Shown one piece after another: positions 18,865-28,737 of a stretch of 64,000 bases of DNA. Position numbers and translations under genes: made by a program. A model generated the notes under the pieces. That model ran no database searches, was not told the DNA's origin, and saw only the letters and a list, made by a program, of their open reading frames with translations. Source of the DNA: Xylaria sp. FL1777 (taxonomy: Eukaryota; Ascomycota; Sordariomycetes; Xylariales; Xylariaceae); the NCBI GenBank assembly GCA_022578965.1, contig MU400506.1, positions 620,001 to 684,000 of the forward strand, read 5' to 3'. Within the stretch, counting starts at the first letter, position 1. Each line of letters starts with the position of its first letter.

Positions 18865-20445
18865 ATGGAGACATCTCTTTCCCTATCGCTCATCCTTCGC
18901 ACACTACTCGCCTCATGGGTCGTTCATGCTTTCTATTCTAGGATCAAGTCATGGTTACACACGCGTTCCGTGATGCGCCAACATGGATGCCAAGAGGTGC
19001 CGGCTTATCAACACAAAGATCCATTCTTTGGCCTTGATTTATTCCTTCTCTACAAGAAGGCATTTGAACAGCGAGATTTTCTTGATCTCCAATACCGCCT
19101 TTTCCAGGAGTATGGGAAGACATATCGAGCCCACCCTCTTGGCACCCCTACAATCAAGACCATGAACCCTGAGATAACGAAATACGTTCATGCTACGTAC
19201 TTTGATCACTTCGGGGTCGAGAAGATTCGCTCGGGTATTGAGTACCTTTGGGGCGATGGCATTACCGTTGTAGATGGGGAGAAATGGGCTGCGCGCCGGA
19301 AGGCTATTAAACCCGCATTTGACGTGGTCCATATTGCCAATCTCCAGAATCGAAGTCTTGCAAGCCATGTTGAGAAACTTATGCGCCTCATACCGCGGGA
19401 CGGATCAAAGGTAGACCTAATGCCACTATTCAGACGTCTGGTACGTATGTCCGCGCAAGCTCCCTTCATGAGGCCCACAGGCTGATACGATAAACCATCG
19501 CAGAGCTTGGATACGGCGAGTGAATTCATTTTCGGCGAGTGTCTGGGTGCCCTTGATTCCCCAGATGCGCAAAAAGAATTCATGGATGCATACTTCTATG
19601 CCCAACGAGGTTGTGGAGTACGCCTTATCCTTGGCCCGATGCTGCGTTTCCTCCACCGTGACCCCAGGTGGTGGGAGGATTGTGCCACGGTCAACAAGTT
19701 CCTTGACAAACGCGTCGACGCGGCGCTAGCTAGACTAGAGGATAGGAGCTCGACACAGCCCGGAGATCCCGATGGACGTCTTCGTTTGATTGATGAAATG
19801 GCAACCGTTACTCAAGACCGCCTCACGCTCCGGTTCCAGATGCAAAATATATTCACCCCGGCCCACGACGGAGCCGCCGTCACACTCAGCAACGCCTTCT
19901 TCCACCTGTCGAGGAAGCCGGCGGCCTGGGCAAAGCTCAGAGAAGAAATTTTACCAACAAAGGATGCACCAATCACATACAACCTTCTAAAAACATACCA
20001 GTACCTGAAGAACGTGATTCGAGAGACACACCGAGTAACGCCGATCTCGACCTTGATCTCTCGGCAATGTATTCAAGACGTCATATTTCCCACCGGAGGG
20101 GGCAGGGATGGGAAGTCCCCGCTATATGTTCGAAAAGGAGAGACGGTCGAAATGAATTTCAGATGCACACTCAGAGACAAGAGCTTTTGGGGAGAAGATG
20201 CCAATGAGTTCCGACCAGAGAGGTGGGAAACCTTAAAACCAACCTGGGAATACACACCGTTTGGTGGTGGCCCGCGTGTCTGTCCAGGCTTCCGTCTGGC
20301 TTTTGCCGAAGTCGCATATACCATGGTGATGATTCTTCGAGAGTTTGCGAGGCTCGAAAGTCGTGATGACAGGCCGTGGACTGAAGAGACGAGGGCGACG
20401 TTCCAGAACTTGAATGGGACTTGGGTGGCACTCTTCAGGGAGTAG
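18865..20445 (+). CDS. Cytochrome P450 monooxygenase (CYP52/alkane-hydroxylase-like)
   Basis: Two exons, 18865-19440 and 19504-20445, 505 residues, phase-0 intron of 63 bp (GTACGT donor, GGCTGATAC branch, CGCAG acceptor). An N-terminal membrane anchor (SLSLILRTLLASWVVHAFY) places it on the ER. The K-helix ExxR is ETHR (366-369), the PERF-like motif is FRPERW (about 428-433) and the heme-binding loop is FGGGPRVCPG with Cys452. Overall layout resembles the CYP52-type clan of fungal fatty-acid/alkane hydroxylases, but many secondary-metabolism P450s share it. The I-helix oxygen-activation motif reads AHDGAA (312-317): the acidic residue is kept but the usual Thr after it is Ala. It lies 895 bp downstream of the peptide gene on the same strand, so it is a plausible tailoring enzyme for the same pathway; substrate unknown. 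Confidence 0.88.
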
Positions 20446-21500
20446 AATTCGGATTCCAAGATGTATGTTAACCTTTTCCGCTAACAATGGTATTCTTGAA
20501 CGAAACCTCGACGAGCATCCTAGCTGAGAGCAGGTTATACGGCGTTAGCCAATAGTGACCGAACTTCCTAGAACGCGTTGAAGATTCAAGTTGCGTATCG
20601 TCTATTCTGCTCTTCTGTGCAGAAATTAATAGAACAAGTATACATCGCGCAGCGCGACCACATCTGCCTCCACACTAAGAAAAAAAGGACGATTCATTAG
20701 ATCAGCTAGAATGCAATAAAGTCGGCGCCAAAATTCTTTCTTCTGAGACTAATGTGTAAAATGCTCAGCAATCTCCAGTGGGCTAAAAGAATAGTTAATG
20801 TCCGGTAGGTCCCTTACGATCCCGGTCACAAACCAGACTGTATTATCCGTGCTAAAATCACTGGGAACCTTTGATCGTAATACTTGTCGCCAAAGGCCTG
20901 ATGGCTACAGAAGTCTTGTGTAGTGAATGATCATTACCGTGCGAGGAAGTTACCAAACACGATAGCCATCGCAGCCGCGTTAGCCTTTCCGAAAACTATA
21001 GAGATCCTCAAGGACAATTGAATGAAGATTTTGCAGAATGAGTCTAGGATCACAGTGCAGCTCGCGCGATTCGACAACAAAGCGGCCAGATCATGAGTTA
21101 GCTCGGACGGTATTATGTTGCGAGTTCAGCCGCGTGCTCGAAAGTGTCCGCAAGTAGAGGAGTCCGAGATTAGGCATATTTTGAGAAGAGAGGAAATTGT
21201 ACGAGTACTACCCGAATGTAATGGGCTAGGAGCAGTATTATATTATGAATAGAAGCAAACTTCCAATTCCAAGCCCTAATACTAGGAGCCCTTGTCATAG
21301 AAAAGACTAGAGCTATAAGGCCGTAGTATTAATTATTTCTTGATATAACTCTCTAAAGAGGATGATTTCATTGCAAAGCCAATGACTAATTTATTATGGT
21401 CTGTTTATAGGGAAATTATAAATTCAGTTGAGTTTATACTTCTTATTTTGTCCTGTAGGCTAGATAGGTAATGTGAAAGGACAAGTATTATCTTGAGCTA
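20446..21500. other. Intergenic region with repeat relics
   Basis: No gene recognised. AT-rich from about 21180 on. A short stretch at 21262-21340 (TTCCAAGCCCT...GCCCTTGT...AAGGCCGT) resembles 49610-49690 and probably comes from the same dispersed repeat family. Confidence 0.4.
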
Positions 21501-21746
21501 TTATCGTTTCTTTGCCTGTTGAAAACGTGCCAACAAAGCAGACCATTTGCTAGGTTCAACATCATATACCACGTCATTATGACTGTCTTCTCTAATCTTG
21601 CCCTGCGAGGTAAACATCCGCCTTCCACTTCCGTCTCGGGTGCCGATTGCCGTCAACTTTATTCCACCAGCTGCTGTCATCAAGTAAGGATCGTTATCCT
21701 TAGTCTTATGCGAACACATTTTTCTTATAGCTTGTCTTAGCTTCAA
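21501..21746 (-). CDS. Small hypothetical ORF, possibly 3' exon
   Basis: About 72-81 codons on the minus strand (ATG at 21719; the frame stays open upstream to 21746 and beyond, to a TATCTAG that could be a splice acceptor). The product (AAGGIKLTAIGTRDGSGRR ... EPSKWSALLARFQQAKKR) has a natural-looking, charged composition but belongs to no family I know. It could be a real small protein, the last exon of a gene whose first exon I cannot place, or a relic. Confidence 0.3.
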   Translation of the reverse strand: MKLRQAIRKMCSHKTKDNDPYLMTAAGGIKLTAIGTRDGSGRRMFTSQGKIREDSHNDVVYDVEPSKWSALLARFQQAKKR

Positions 21747-22176
21747 AATGAATTGCTTGGGTATATCCTAGATAATGACATTTTCACTGATAATAAAATC
21801 TGTAATTAATATAGTAGCTCTGTCGCCTTTATACAAGTGACTTGTCTTTAAACAAAGGGGTATACAAGGTGGACTGTTGGGCAAACGTGTTCCATTGAAA
21901 GCAGCTCAACAATAAGATTGTTAATTTTCAAGTCAAAAGTGACTCAATTAATTAAAACATTGTCTTTATTATAGCTGGGGTTTCAGTAGATATAAATTTC
22001 CAGAGAACCGCGGTCGTTTCGCTCTCATATCAAATCTTGCACTCAACAACTACTACAACCTCCTCCTACAGCAAAGAAATCGACAGCACCAAATCAAGAT
22101 CAAGATAGTAAGCCAAGCCTTAATATCCGCTCAGCTAATTTCTACAAAACCGTACACAGAAAATCTACAGGAAAAC

Positions 22177-22401
22177 ATGGCTTCTTCTATTCACCCTACC
22201 GAACAGGATCGCAGCGACCTAGTCGTCCTTCAGCGCATCTATAACAAGAACCCTCGACTTAGTGCAGAGCAACTGATCAATATCCTGAAGAAGGAAGTTG
22301 GTCATGAGCCATCTCCCCTACTAATTCGTGTCGCTCAACGCCTCGTCGATCCCTATAAGGAGGCTAGAGAGATTGCTATCTGGAAAATGACTGGTCCATA
22401 G
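22177..22401 (+). CDS. Small hypothetical protein (74 aa)
   Basis: Complete ORF starting MASSIHPTEQDRSDLVVLQR. The start codon has a favourable context (AAAACATGGC) and follows about 160 bases of CA-rich, C/T-rich leader typical of expressed fungal genes. The product is soluble, with alternating charged and hydrophobic residues suggesting helices (LSAEQLINILKKEV, LLIRVAQRLVDPYKEAREIA). No signal peptide, no domain recognised. A possible leader intron starts near GTAAGC at 22108. A purine-rich 3' region follows. Confidence 0.55.
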   Translation: MASSIHPTEQDRSDLVVLQRIYNKNPRLSAEQLINILKKEVGHEPSPLLIRVAQRLVDPYKEAREIAIWKMTGP

Positions 22402-23369
22402 ATATTCTAGTGAACATTTTGCCGGACATGGCAGTAGCAACAGCAGCTTACCTTCACCCTTTTTACAGTGTTCTTTTCTATTAAATAAGAAGAAAGAAAA
22501 GATAAAAAGAGGAGATAAGAGAAGAAGAGGAAGAAAACACAGAAAAGAAAGAAGAAGAAAAGGAGTTTTATGTATGTAGGATAGACAATAACAAACCCCC
22601 AGAATGTGATCTTTTTGCCTGCATTTTCTTTTTTAATTTCTTCGCTACTATCACGAGAAGTAAAAGTGACATATTAGCGCACGACGGCGTAGCTATCTAC
22701 GTTAATAAGTAAGCCCCTGTATTTTCCTGATGTGACCTTCTCTTGCAAATTCACTGCGAATGTGCTACGCTCTTATTAATGATATCAAGTAGTTTTTTAT
22801 TCTAGCATGATACATGAAGGTAGTTCCTTTTGATCGTCTTCATCACTCTTAATGAAGTAGCTATTAATAGTCTAGGTTGAGTGCCCTGCAGACCTTTCGT
22901 TTAGTAAAGGGTCTATGTAATGACACAAATCATCAATAGCAAATATTAGCAAATTTGATTATGACATCGAATACAATGTAACAATATTGTGATTGTATCG
23001 CACAGGATTGGCGGAAGACACCTCGTTTAGCGAATAGGGGTGTTATTTTACGATCATAAGGGGAAGCAAGTGTTCTCTTTATCTTCCCGTAATGTAGCAA
23101 ATTCAAACGTGTTAACGAGAGACAATTGGGTTAACCATTAATAATTCACGTCAAAGGAAATGCAGTAAGATATGTAGAAACGAAAGGCATGTGTTCTTGT
23201 ATCTAAGCCTTTTTAGAAGCATCATAGCTGTCTAAGTTTATTTCACCGCGCCATCAGAAATATTAATCATCACTACAGACCTAATTGAATTCCTCTGTCC
23301 GGTTGAGGAGTCATGGCCATCGTTATCATCGTCCTCATTGATCTTTCGTGGGTTTCCAGTATGCAGGTC
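22402..23369. other. Intergenic region with polypurine tract
   Basis: Separates the small plus-strand gene from the 3' end of the zinc transporter. From 22483 to 22566 nearly every base is A or G on the plus strand. The rest is AT-rich with no coding signal I can support. Confidence 0.5.
22483..22566. repeat. Polypurine (A/G) tract
   Basis: About 84 bases almost entirely purine on the plus strand, made of irregular AAG/AGAA units. It falls in the probable 3' UTR or terminator region of the small gene ending at 22401. Low-complexity sequence, not a defined element. Confidence 0.75.
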
Positions 23370-25043
23370 TTAGATGCGCAGAGCACTTGTGGTATTGCAG
23401 CAAGTGAGACTATCGCATAGATTTCCGCATACAATCTGGCAACCAGAGCCATCAGTGCGCCGTCTTCTAAGCGACGCAGCTGTAGGCACAGGACCAGCGG
23501 CGGCACCAGCACCACTTCTAGTGGTATGCCCACTCCTAATACTACTACCGCTGCTAATATTGCTCGTGTTTTGAGTCGAAGTGGCAGCTGAGCGCGCGAG
23601 TTCGGGCTGCAGCGTTGCGGAGTGTATTCCGTAGGCGTGCAGACATTCTTTGACTGTTTTCGCTTGATCCATGAAATCCGTCATCTCGTTACCGGAGACG
23701 ACAATATGAGCTGACGCAATGGCCTTCTTTTGGTCAAGACGCCATATGTGCAATTCGTGGACTGATTCGATACCAGGAATCTAAAACAGTTAGTACTACT
23801 CCGAAACTTGGGTCATAGGAATAGAGACTGTGAATGCATCAGAGGCAGATGATGGGGGCTAAATATACCTTCTCTAGGTCATGCTTGACGTCGTCAAGAT
23901 CAACACCGCCGGGTGCGCTTTGCATGAGTATCTTACCACTGTTCTTAACCAGCGGGATCGATGACAGTAGGATGAGAATGGATATAGCCGTTGACACACC
24001 CGGATCGACGTAGAAACGCATCGGTGAGCTTGTCAGCCAGATCACGAGGGCGGCAATAATGACAGCAACATTGTTTAGCGCATCGCTGATGACGTGAATA
24101 AGTACGCCCATTATCCCGAGATCGCGGCCTGGCGCCTGTAGCTTGATAATGGTATGTCGGTGCTCTGCATGAGCGCTGATAGGCTAGGAAGAGTGTTAGC
24201 GAGATTTGAGATACTAAAGGGAGAAAATGAACCGCTCACAGTCAGCGTGATATCCTCTCTGGAGTCGTGACTCGAAGGAATAGCGGCCTCGACATTAACG
24301 GGGCCGTGACTATGTCCATGTTCGTGTCCAGGCTCCTCAGCGTTGTTCTCTGTGTGAGAGTGGCTATGCCCATGACCGTGTCCGCCGTGATCATGACCAT
24401 GATGTTCATGCAATAAAGTCGCGCTTAAGATATTAAGAGCTAACCCGACAGAACCGATAATGAGGACTAGTTTGGGGCTATCAATGGCTGTTGAGGCAAG
24501 ATGTGTTAACGAATATTGGTTCTCTCGACACGACAAATTGAATGAACTAACGCTGGATCGATATGAACCTCTCGAGAGATTGCAGAAAGATTGATAGGCC
24601 GAGGGCCAGAAGGAAAACACCATTGAAGAATGCGCCAAGGAGTTGAGCACGTGCCCAGCCGAAGGAAAAGTTCTGAGGAGATTTGGCCCGCTCCGATACC
24701 TAAGAAACGATGTTAATATACAATCCTATTGGAGGATAAGTATACCTCGTACTATGATAGCCGTTAGGGCTATGACGAAGCCTATGAGATCATTCAGCTG
24801 CTGAGGTATCAGCGATATTACTCATGATCCGATGATACTCCAGATATTCATACATAGTGAAATGCATCTGCCAATAGGGCGAGAGACCTGGTGTAGAATG
24901 CGACTGGTAGCAGTATTAGTGCATGCTCGAACTTGGAAGAGAGTAACTTCGAACAGACCTGCAATCTCTGCGACGAAAAAGGAGAACGAGATACATATAA
25001 CGGCGATTAGCTTTTGCTTGGACGTCAGCTTAAAGAGAGCCAT
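23370..25043 (-). CDS. ZRC1: Cation diffusion facilitator zinc transporter (ZRC1/COT1-like)
   Basis: Seven exons on the minus strand: 24959-25043, 24854-24903, 24753-24797, 24552-24699, 24240-24487, 23869-24183 and 23370-23780, 433 residues, every junction in phase. CDF proteins exchange Zn2+ (and Co2+) for protons; ZRC1/COT1 members load the vacuole and give zinc tolerance. Both metal-site motifs are seen: H-x3-D in TM2 (His44-Asp48, ADAFHYLND) and in TM5 (His222-Asp226, HVISD). Between TM4 and TM5 is a His-rich loop (about 136-167, HEHHGHDHGG then HGHGHSHSH), the usual zinc-sensing loop. The C-terminal domain has VHELHIWRLDQKK, followed by a long Ser/Thr/Gly-rich tail with a Cys cluster near the end. 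The 3' intron carries a perfect TACTAAC branch. Exons 2 and 3 are only 50 and 45 bp. Confidence 0.9.
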
Positions 25044-27117
25044 GATGCTGCCCAGAACAGGTATGAGTATGTCCGGATCGGAGCTGACGGGTTGAGAGGG
25101 TGGATGATGCGGTATTCAAAAGTCAGACTCCGGCGTGAGGAGACATAAAAGCCTGAAGGATCGGCACATAAAGTGAGATAAATGGGAGGCAACAAGAGGC
25201 TGCCAAGTGTCCTGCTGTATCAACCTCAAACAAGATGACTGACTGGTGCTAGCCTTTGTTGCAATTGTTGCGACTGTTGTAACTTGTGCGGCGGAGAAGG
25301 CGGCGGGGATGCCCTAGAAGCCAGTGCTGAGGCAACTCTCCGTAAAGCGGACAATTCTGCTGACGTGATGAATGAATGATGAATGAAGTTTGCTTGTCTG
25401 GACGATGTAAGGATTGAAAATAACAATAGACAGGGGCCTGTCCTATCTAATGGTATCTAATGGCAGGCGATATTAAGACTGCTTGCTCCCTTGCAGACCT
25501 TGCAGGCAGTGAATGTTTGGGCGTGGGGATGATTCTGTTGCCAAACCAGTTCCCTTTCCAGAGTTGCAAAGTCGAATGGGTTCCAATGGCTTATTGTTTG
25601 CGCTTAGCTAGGCAATGGAGACAATACAACAACTTAAAAGTACTTGCCTAGATGGGCACCTGTACCTATTGTAGATGTATGCGCGCAAGTAAGTTGTATA
25701 TCATCATGTAAGTCGTATGTGGTGCACTGACGTCTCCAAGACGGAAAGTATGGAATTTCGTCTCGGCTGCAGATCAAACAGAACACGGCTGATCCCGTCC
25801 GTTCCTGCTCACTCAAAGCCCCAGTCGAGGTAGTTGCAAACGGGCGAGCATATCCAGAGAACTTGGAGCCAGAGTGCTTATCTAGCAATGATTGGGTGAC
25901 ATATCAATACTACATAGGAGATCTAAGGTTACAATGTGCAGGTACGGTACTGCTCCAATGGAGAACATGTATTGCATTGGGGGGTACTTACTATACGAAA
26001 ACTACCTACGTAGAGGTTCAACGGTAGCACAATTACTAAGTATGGAGTCATCCTGGGCGATAATTGGCCGGCTTCTATCTCTACTTAATACCTACCCAGG
26101 TGACTTAACATGGGCATTTAGTATAGGAATATTCTACACATACCTACGCAGTATATTATTTTCAGTGGGAAAAGAAGATGACCGAGTTTGAAAGTTGAAC
26201 GTAGTGGTACAAAGCATCATCTATGATATCACAATTTGAACATGACCTTTTCGCCAAGCAGAGTTGCTTAGCCTATGGAGAGAGCGTGTATCATTGTCAG
26301 ATGTTGGTAGGTAGTTTAAATTGATAATCTGTACTCCTATCATACATAATTCGTCCTAACTCCTGTGTTTGGTGGCACTAGTTCTTCCCACTGGCTCTTC
26401 CACCGGATTTTTTCCTATGCCAAGACGCTGGGCAAAGACGCACAGTGAGCCGGATGTTGCATCTGATGTGATTCCACTGATCGTGTAAGGCCTATCAAGA
26501 AGCTGTTGACGAGAACTGCAACTGTGCCGTACATGCATCTACCGCTAGTGCACTGGGACTGGATCCTCTGGCAAGTAGCAATTGCTTAAAGGGAATTAAA
26601 ACGCATCTGCTATTGTTTCCCTGTGTTTTTTTTGCGGATGTGATTCAAGTTGCATGAGCTGGAGTTTCCCGTCGCAATCATGTTCCGATCGGAGCGATTG
26701 AGGTATAACTAATCGCTGCTGGTCAATGCTGTGATGCATACCCACACTGCCCTTTGTCGATCCGGCATGAAAAGTCAGTGCGTCATAGGTATATCCAGAG
26801 CTTTAACATCACACTCAAAAGTGATCGTAATTGCAAGTGGTGACTAACATATGATATAATGAATTTCGGCTAGCAGGTGTATATAGAAGTTGCGTCTGAA
26901 GCTATGTAGTAACGCAAAATACACACACATAGGCCAGATCAGTATGCCTATTCGTATCTACAGCCGTGTAAGCAGAATATCTACATACCTGTTAGGGCCT
27001 CAAATCAGTCGTGTTATTGGACACAACGATCTGGTGTTACCGCGAGTATTCACTGTCGCACTAGGCCGTAAGGTAGCATTGAAACCCTTGCCATTTACGA
27101 GATCGTTTGCATCTCCA
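25044..27117. other. Intergenic region, about 2 kb
   Basis: Between the start of the zinc transporter (minus) and the short-chain dehydrogenase (plus), so it holds both promoters. I see only short ORFs without family resemblance, for example the 99-codon plus-strand frame at 25892-26191. Several CTACCTA-type words occur. Confidence 0.5.
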
Positions 27118-28339
27118 ATGACAATGGACGCAGTTAAAGTAAGCGAATAACCTCGCACAATCACCTCGCTCGCCTGTGCTGACATATAACAGAATACCTT
27201 GGGCGAGAATTTCGGCGGCAGGGCAGAAAAACTGGCTTCTCGTATGTAACGCCTAGCAGTTGTCTAAACCCTGTTACCACACTTCGGGAGTCAACAATTC
27301 AATAGGACATGCTGGCTTCCTCTGTTCTTGCTACGTTCAACATACGCTAGGCATTCCTTGCCAAGGACCTTACTGACCTTTGTGTCGTGCAGATCAGTTT
27401 AGTCTTGATGATGTGCCTAATCTTGCTGAGAAAGTCGCTGTTGTTACCGGTGGCAGCGAGGGAATAGGATACGGCGTAACGTACACATTGCTGAAGCATA
27501 ATATCGCTAAAGTCTACGTCTTATCCATGTCTAAAGAAGTTGTCGAGGGCGCGAAGAAGGCCATTTCTAAAGAGCTCGGCCAGGCTGCGGCAGATAAGAC
27601 CGAATGGTTTCAGTGTGATCTATCTGACTGGAAGAAAACAATAGACGTGGCTGAGCAAATTAAAAAGGATACTAACAGACTCGACATATTAATCAACAAC
27701 GCAGGTAGGGGCATTATGACATACCAATTGACTGACTACGGAGTTGATCGACATATGGCCGTAAATCATATGGGCCACGTTCTTTTGACGTCCAAGCTAC
27801 TCCCATTGATGAAGGAAACGGCTCAGAATGGACACATTGTGCGAATTGTCAACCAAACAAGCAACGCCCACCAACAGGCACCGAGGGATACCAAATTCGA
27901 GAGCCTGGAGGAGTTGAACCAAGATTTGGGACCCAACCCACAGTATGGTCGCAGCAAGCTTGCGTCCATACTCTATGCCCGCGACTTCACGAAGAACATG
28001 ACCAAAGCTGGCTATCCGAATATCCTCATGAATTCCACCCATCCCGGATTTGTCAGCACCAAAATGAGTAAAGAAGACATTTTAGAACCATTCCCACTCG
28101 GTGGTTATGCGATGGCAGTGGGCATGGAGCCGTTCAAGAAAGATCAGTTCGAGGGGGCCAAACCGGCCATGTTTGCGGCAACAGTGACGGAGGAGTCGGG
28201 CGAATATATTTGCCCGCCGGCTGTGCCAGAACCCGGTAGCACGCTGGCACAAGACGATGTATTGGCAGAAAGACTTATGAACTTGACACGCCAGGTTCTC
28301 ATGGAGAAGATACCTCTCGCGGAATTGGTGCTTTACTAA
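27118..28339 (+). CDS. Short-chain dehydrogenase/reductase, retinol-dehydrogenase-like
   Basis: Three exons, 27118-27138, 27193-27241 and 27393-28339, 338 residues. The tiny first exons were found by phase: together they encode a start MTMDAVK, then NTLGENFGG, leading in frame to HQFSLDDVPNLAEKVAVVTGG. The cofactor motif is TGGSEGIG (42-49), followed by NNAG (125-128), a catalytic Ser near 180 (NQTSNA) and YGRSK (Tyr208, Lys212). This is a classical Rossmann-fold SDR using NAD(P)H; substrate unknown. After the active site, STHPGFVSTKM is the usual PG motif. Introns of 54 and 151 bp have GTAAGC and GTATGT donors. A start at the second ATG (27124) is equally possible. No obvious partner genes next to it. 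Confidence 0.88.
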
Positions 28340-28737
28340 GTAAGTACGGTAGTTAATGTGAATCAAAATAATTAAGGTCTACTTAATCAGCCGAAGTTTA
28401 CCTAGACTTACTGCGTATCGTAAGTACCCACCTAAGTACCTAGGGAGGTTAGACAGCGGACAGTTACAAAGTTGTAAGTCATTCTAAATACTTAGTAGGG
28501 TAGGCGGTCTAACTTTACGCCACCAGAAATGTGACTCCATTAGCTGAATTCTGCCGGACTTAACACCCTGTGAGCATGCTGTAAAGTAGCTCTTCCCTTA
28601 GGGTTATCATCATCCCCTCTGTCAATCATCCTACCTCGCTGATTGCCTCGCCACTTTCACCAAGGGGGGAGATGGCTCAACATTCGCAATGTGATGTTCG
28701 AGTTTAATATCCCTGAAATAGGCTAACCGAGGTGCAA
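28340..28737. other. Intergenic region upstream of IML1
   Basis: Holds the 3' UTR of the dehydrogenase gene and the promoter of IML1. CCTAAGTACCTAGG-type palindromic words near 28430-28445. No gene seen. Confidence 0.5.
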
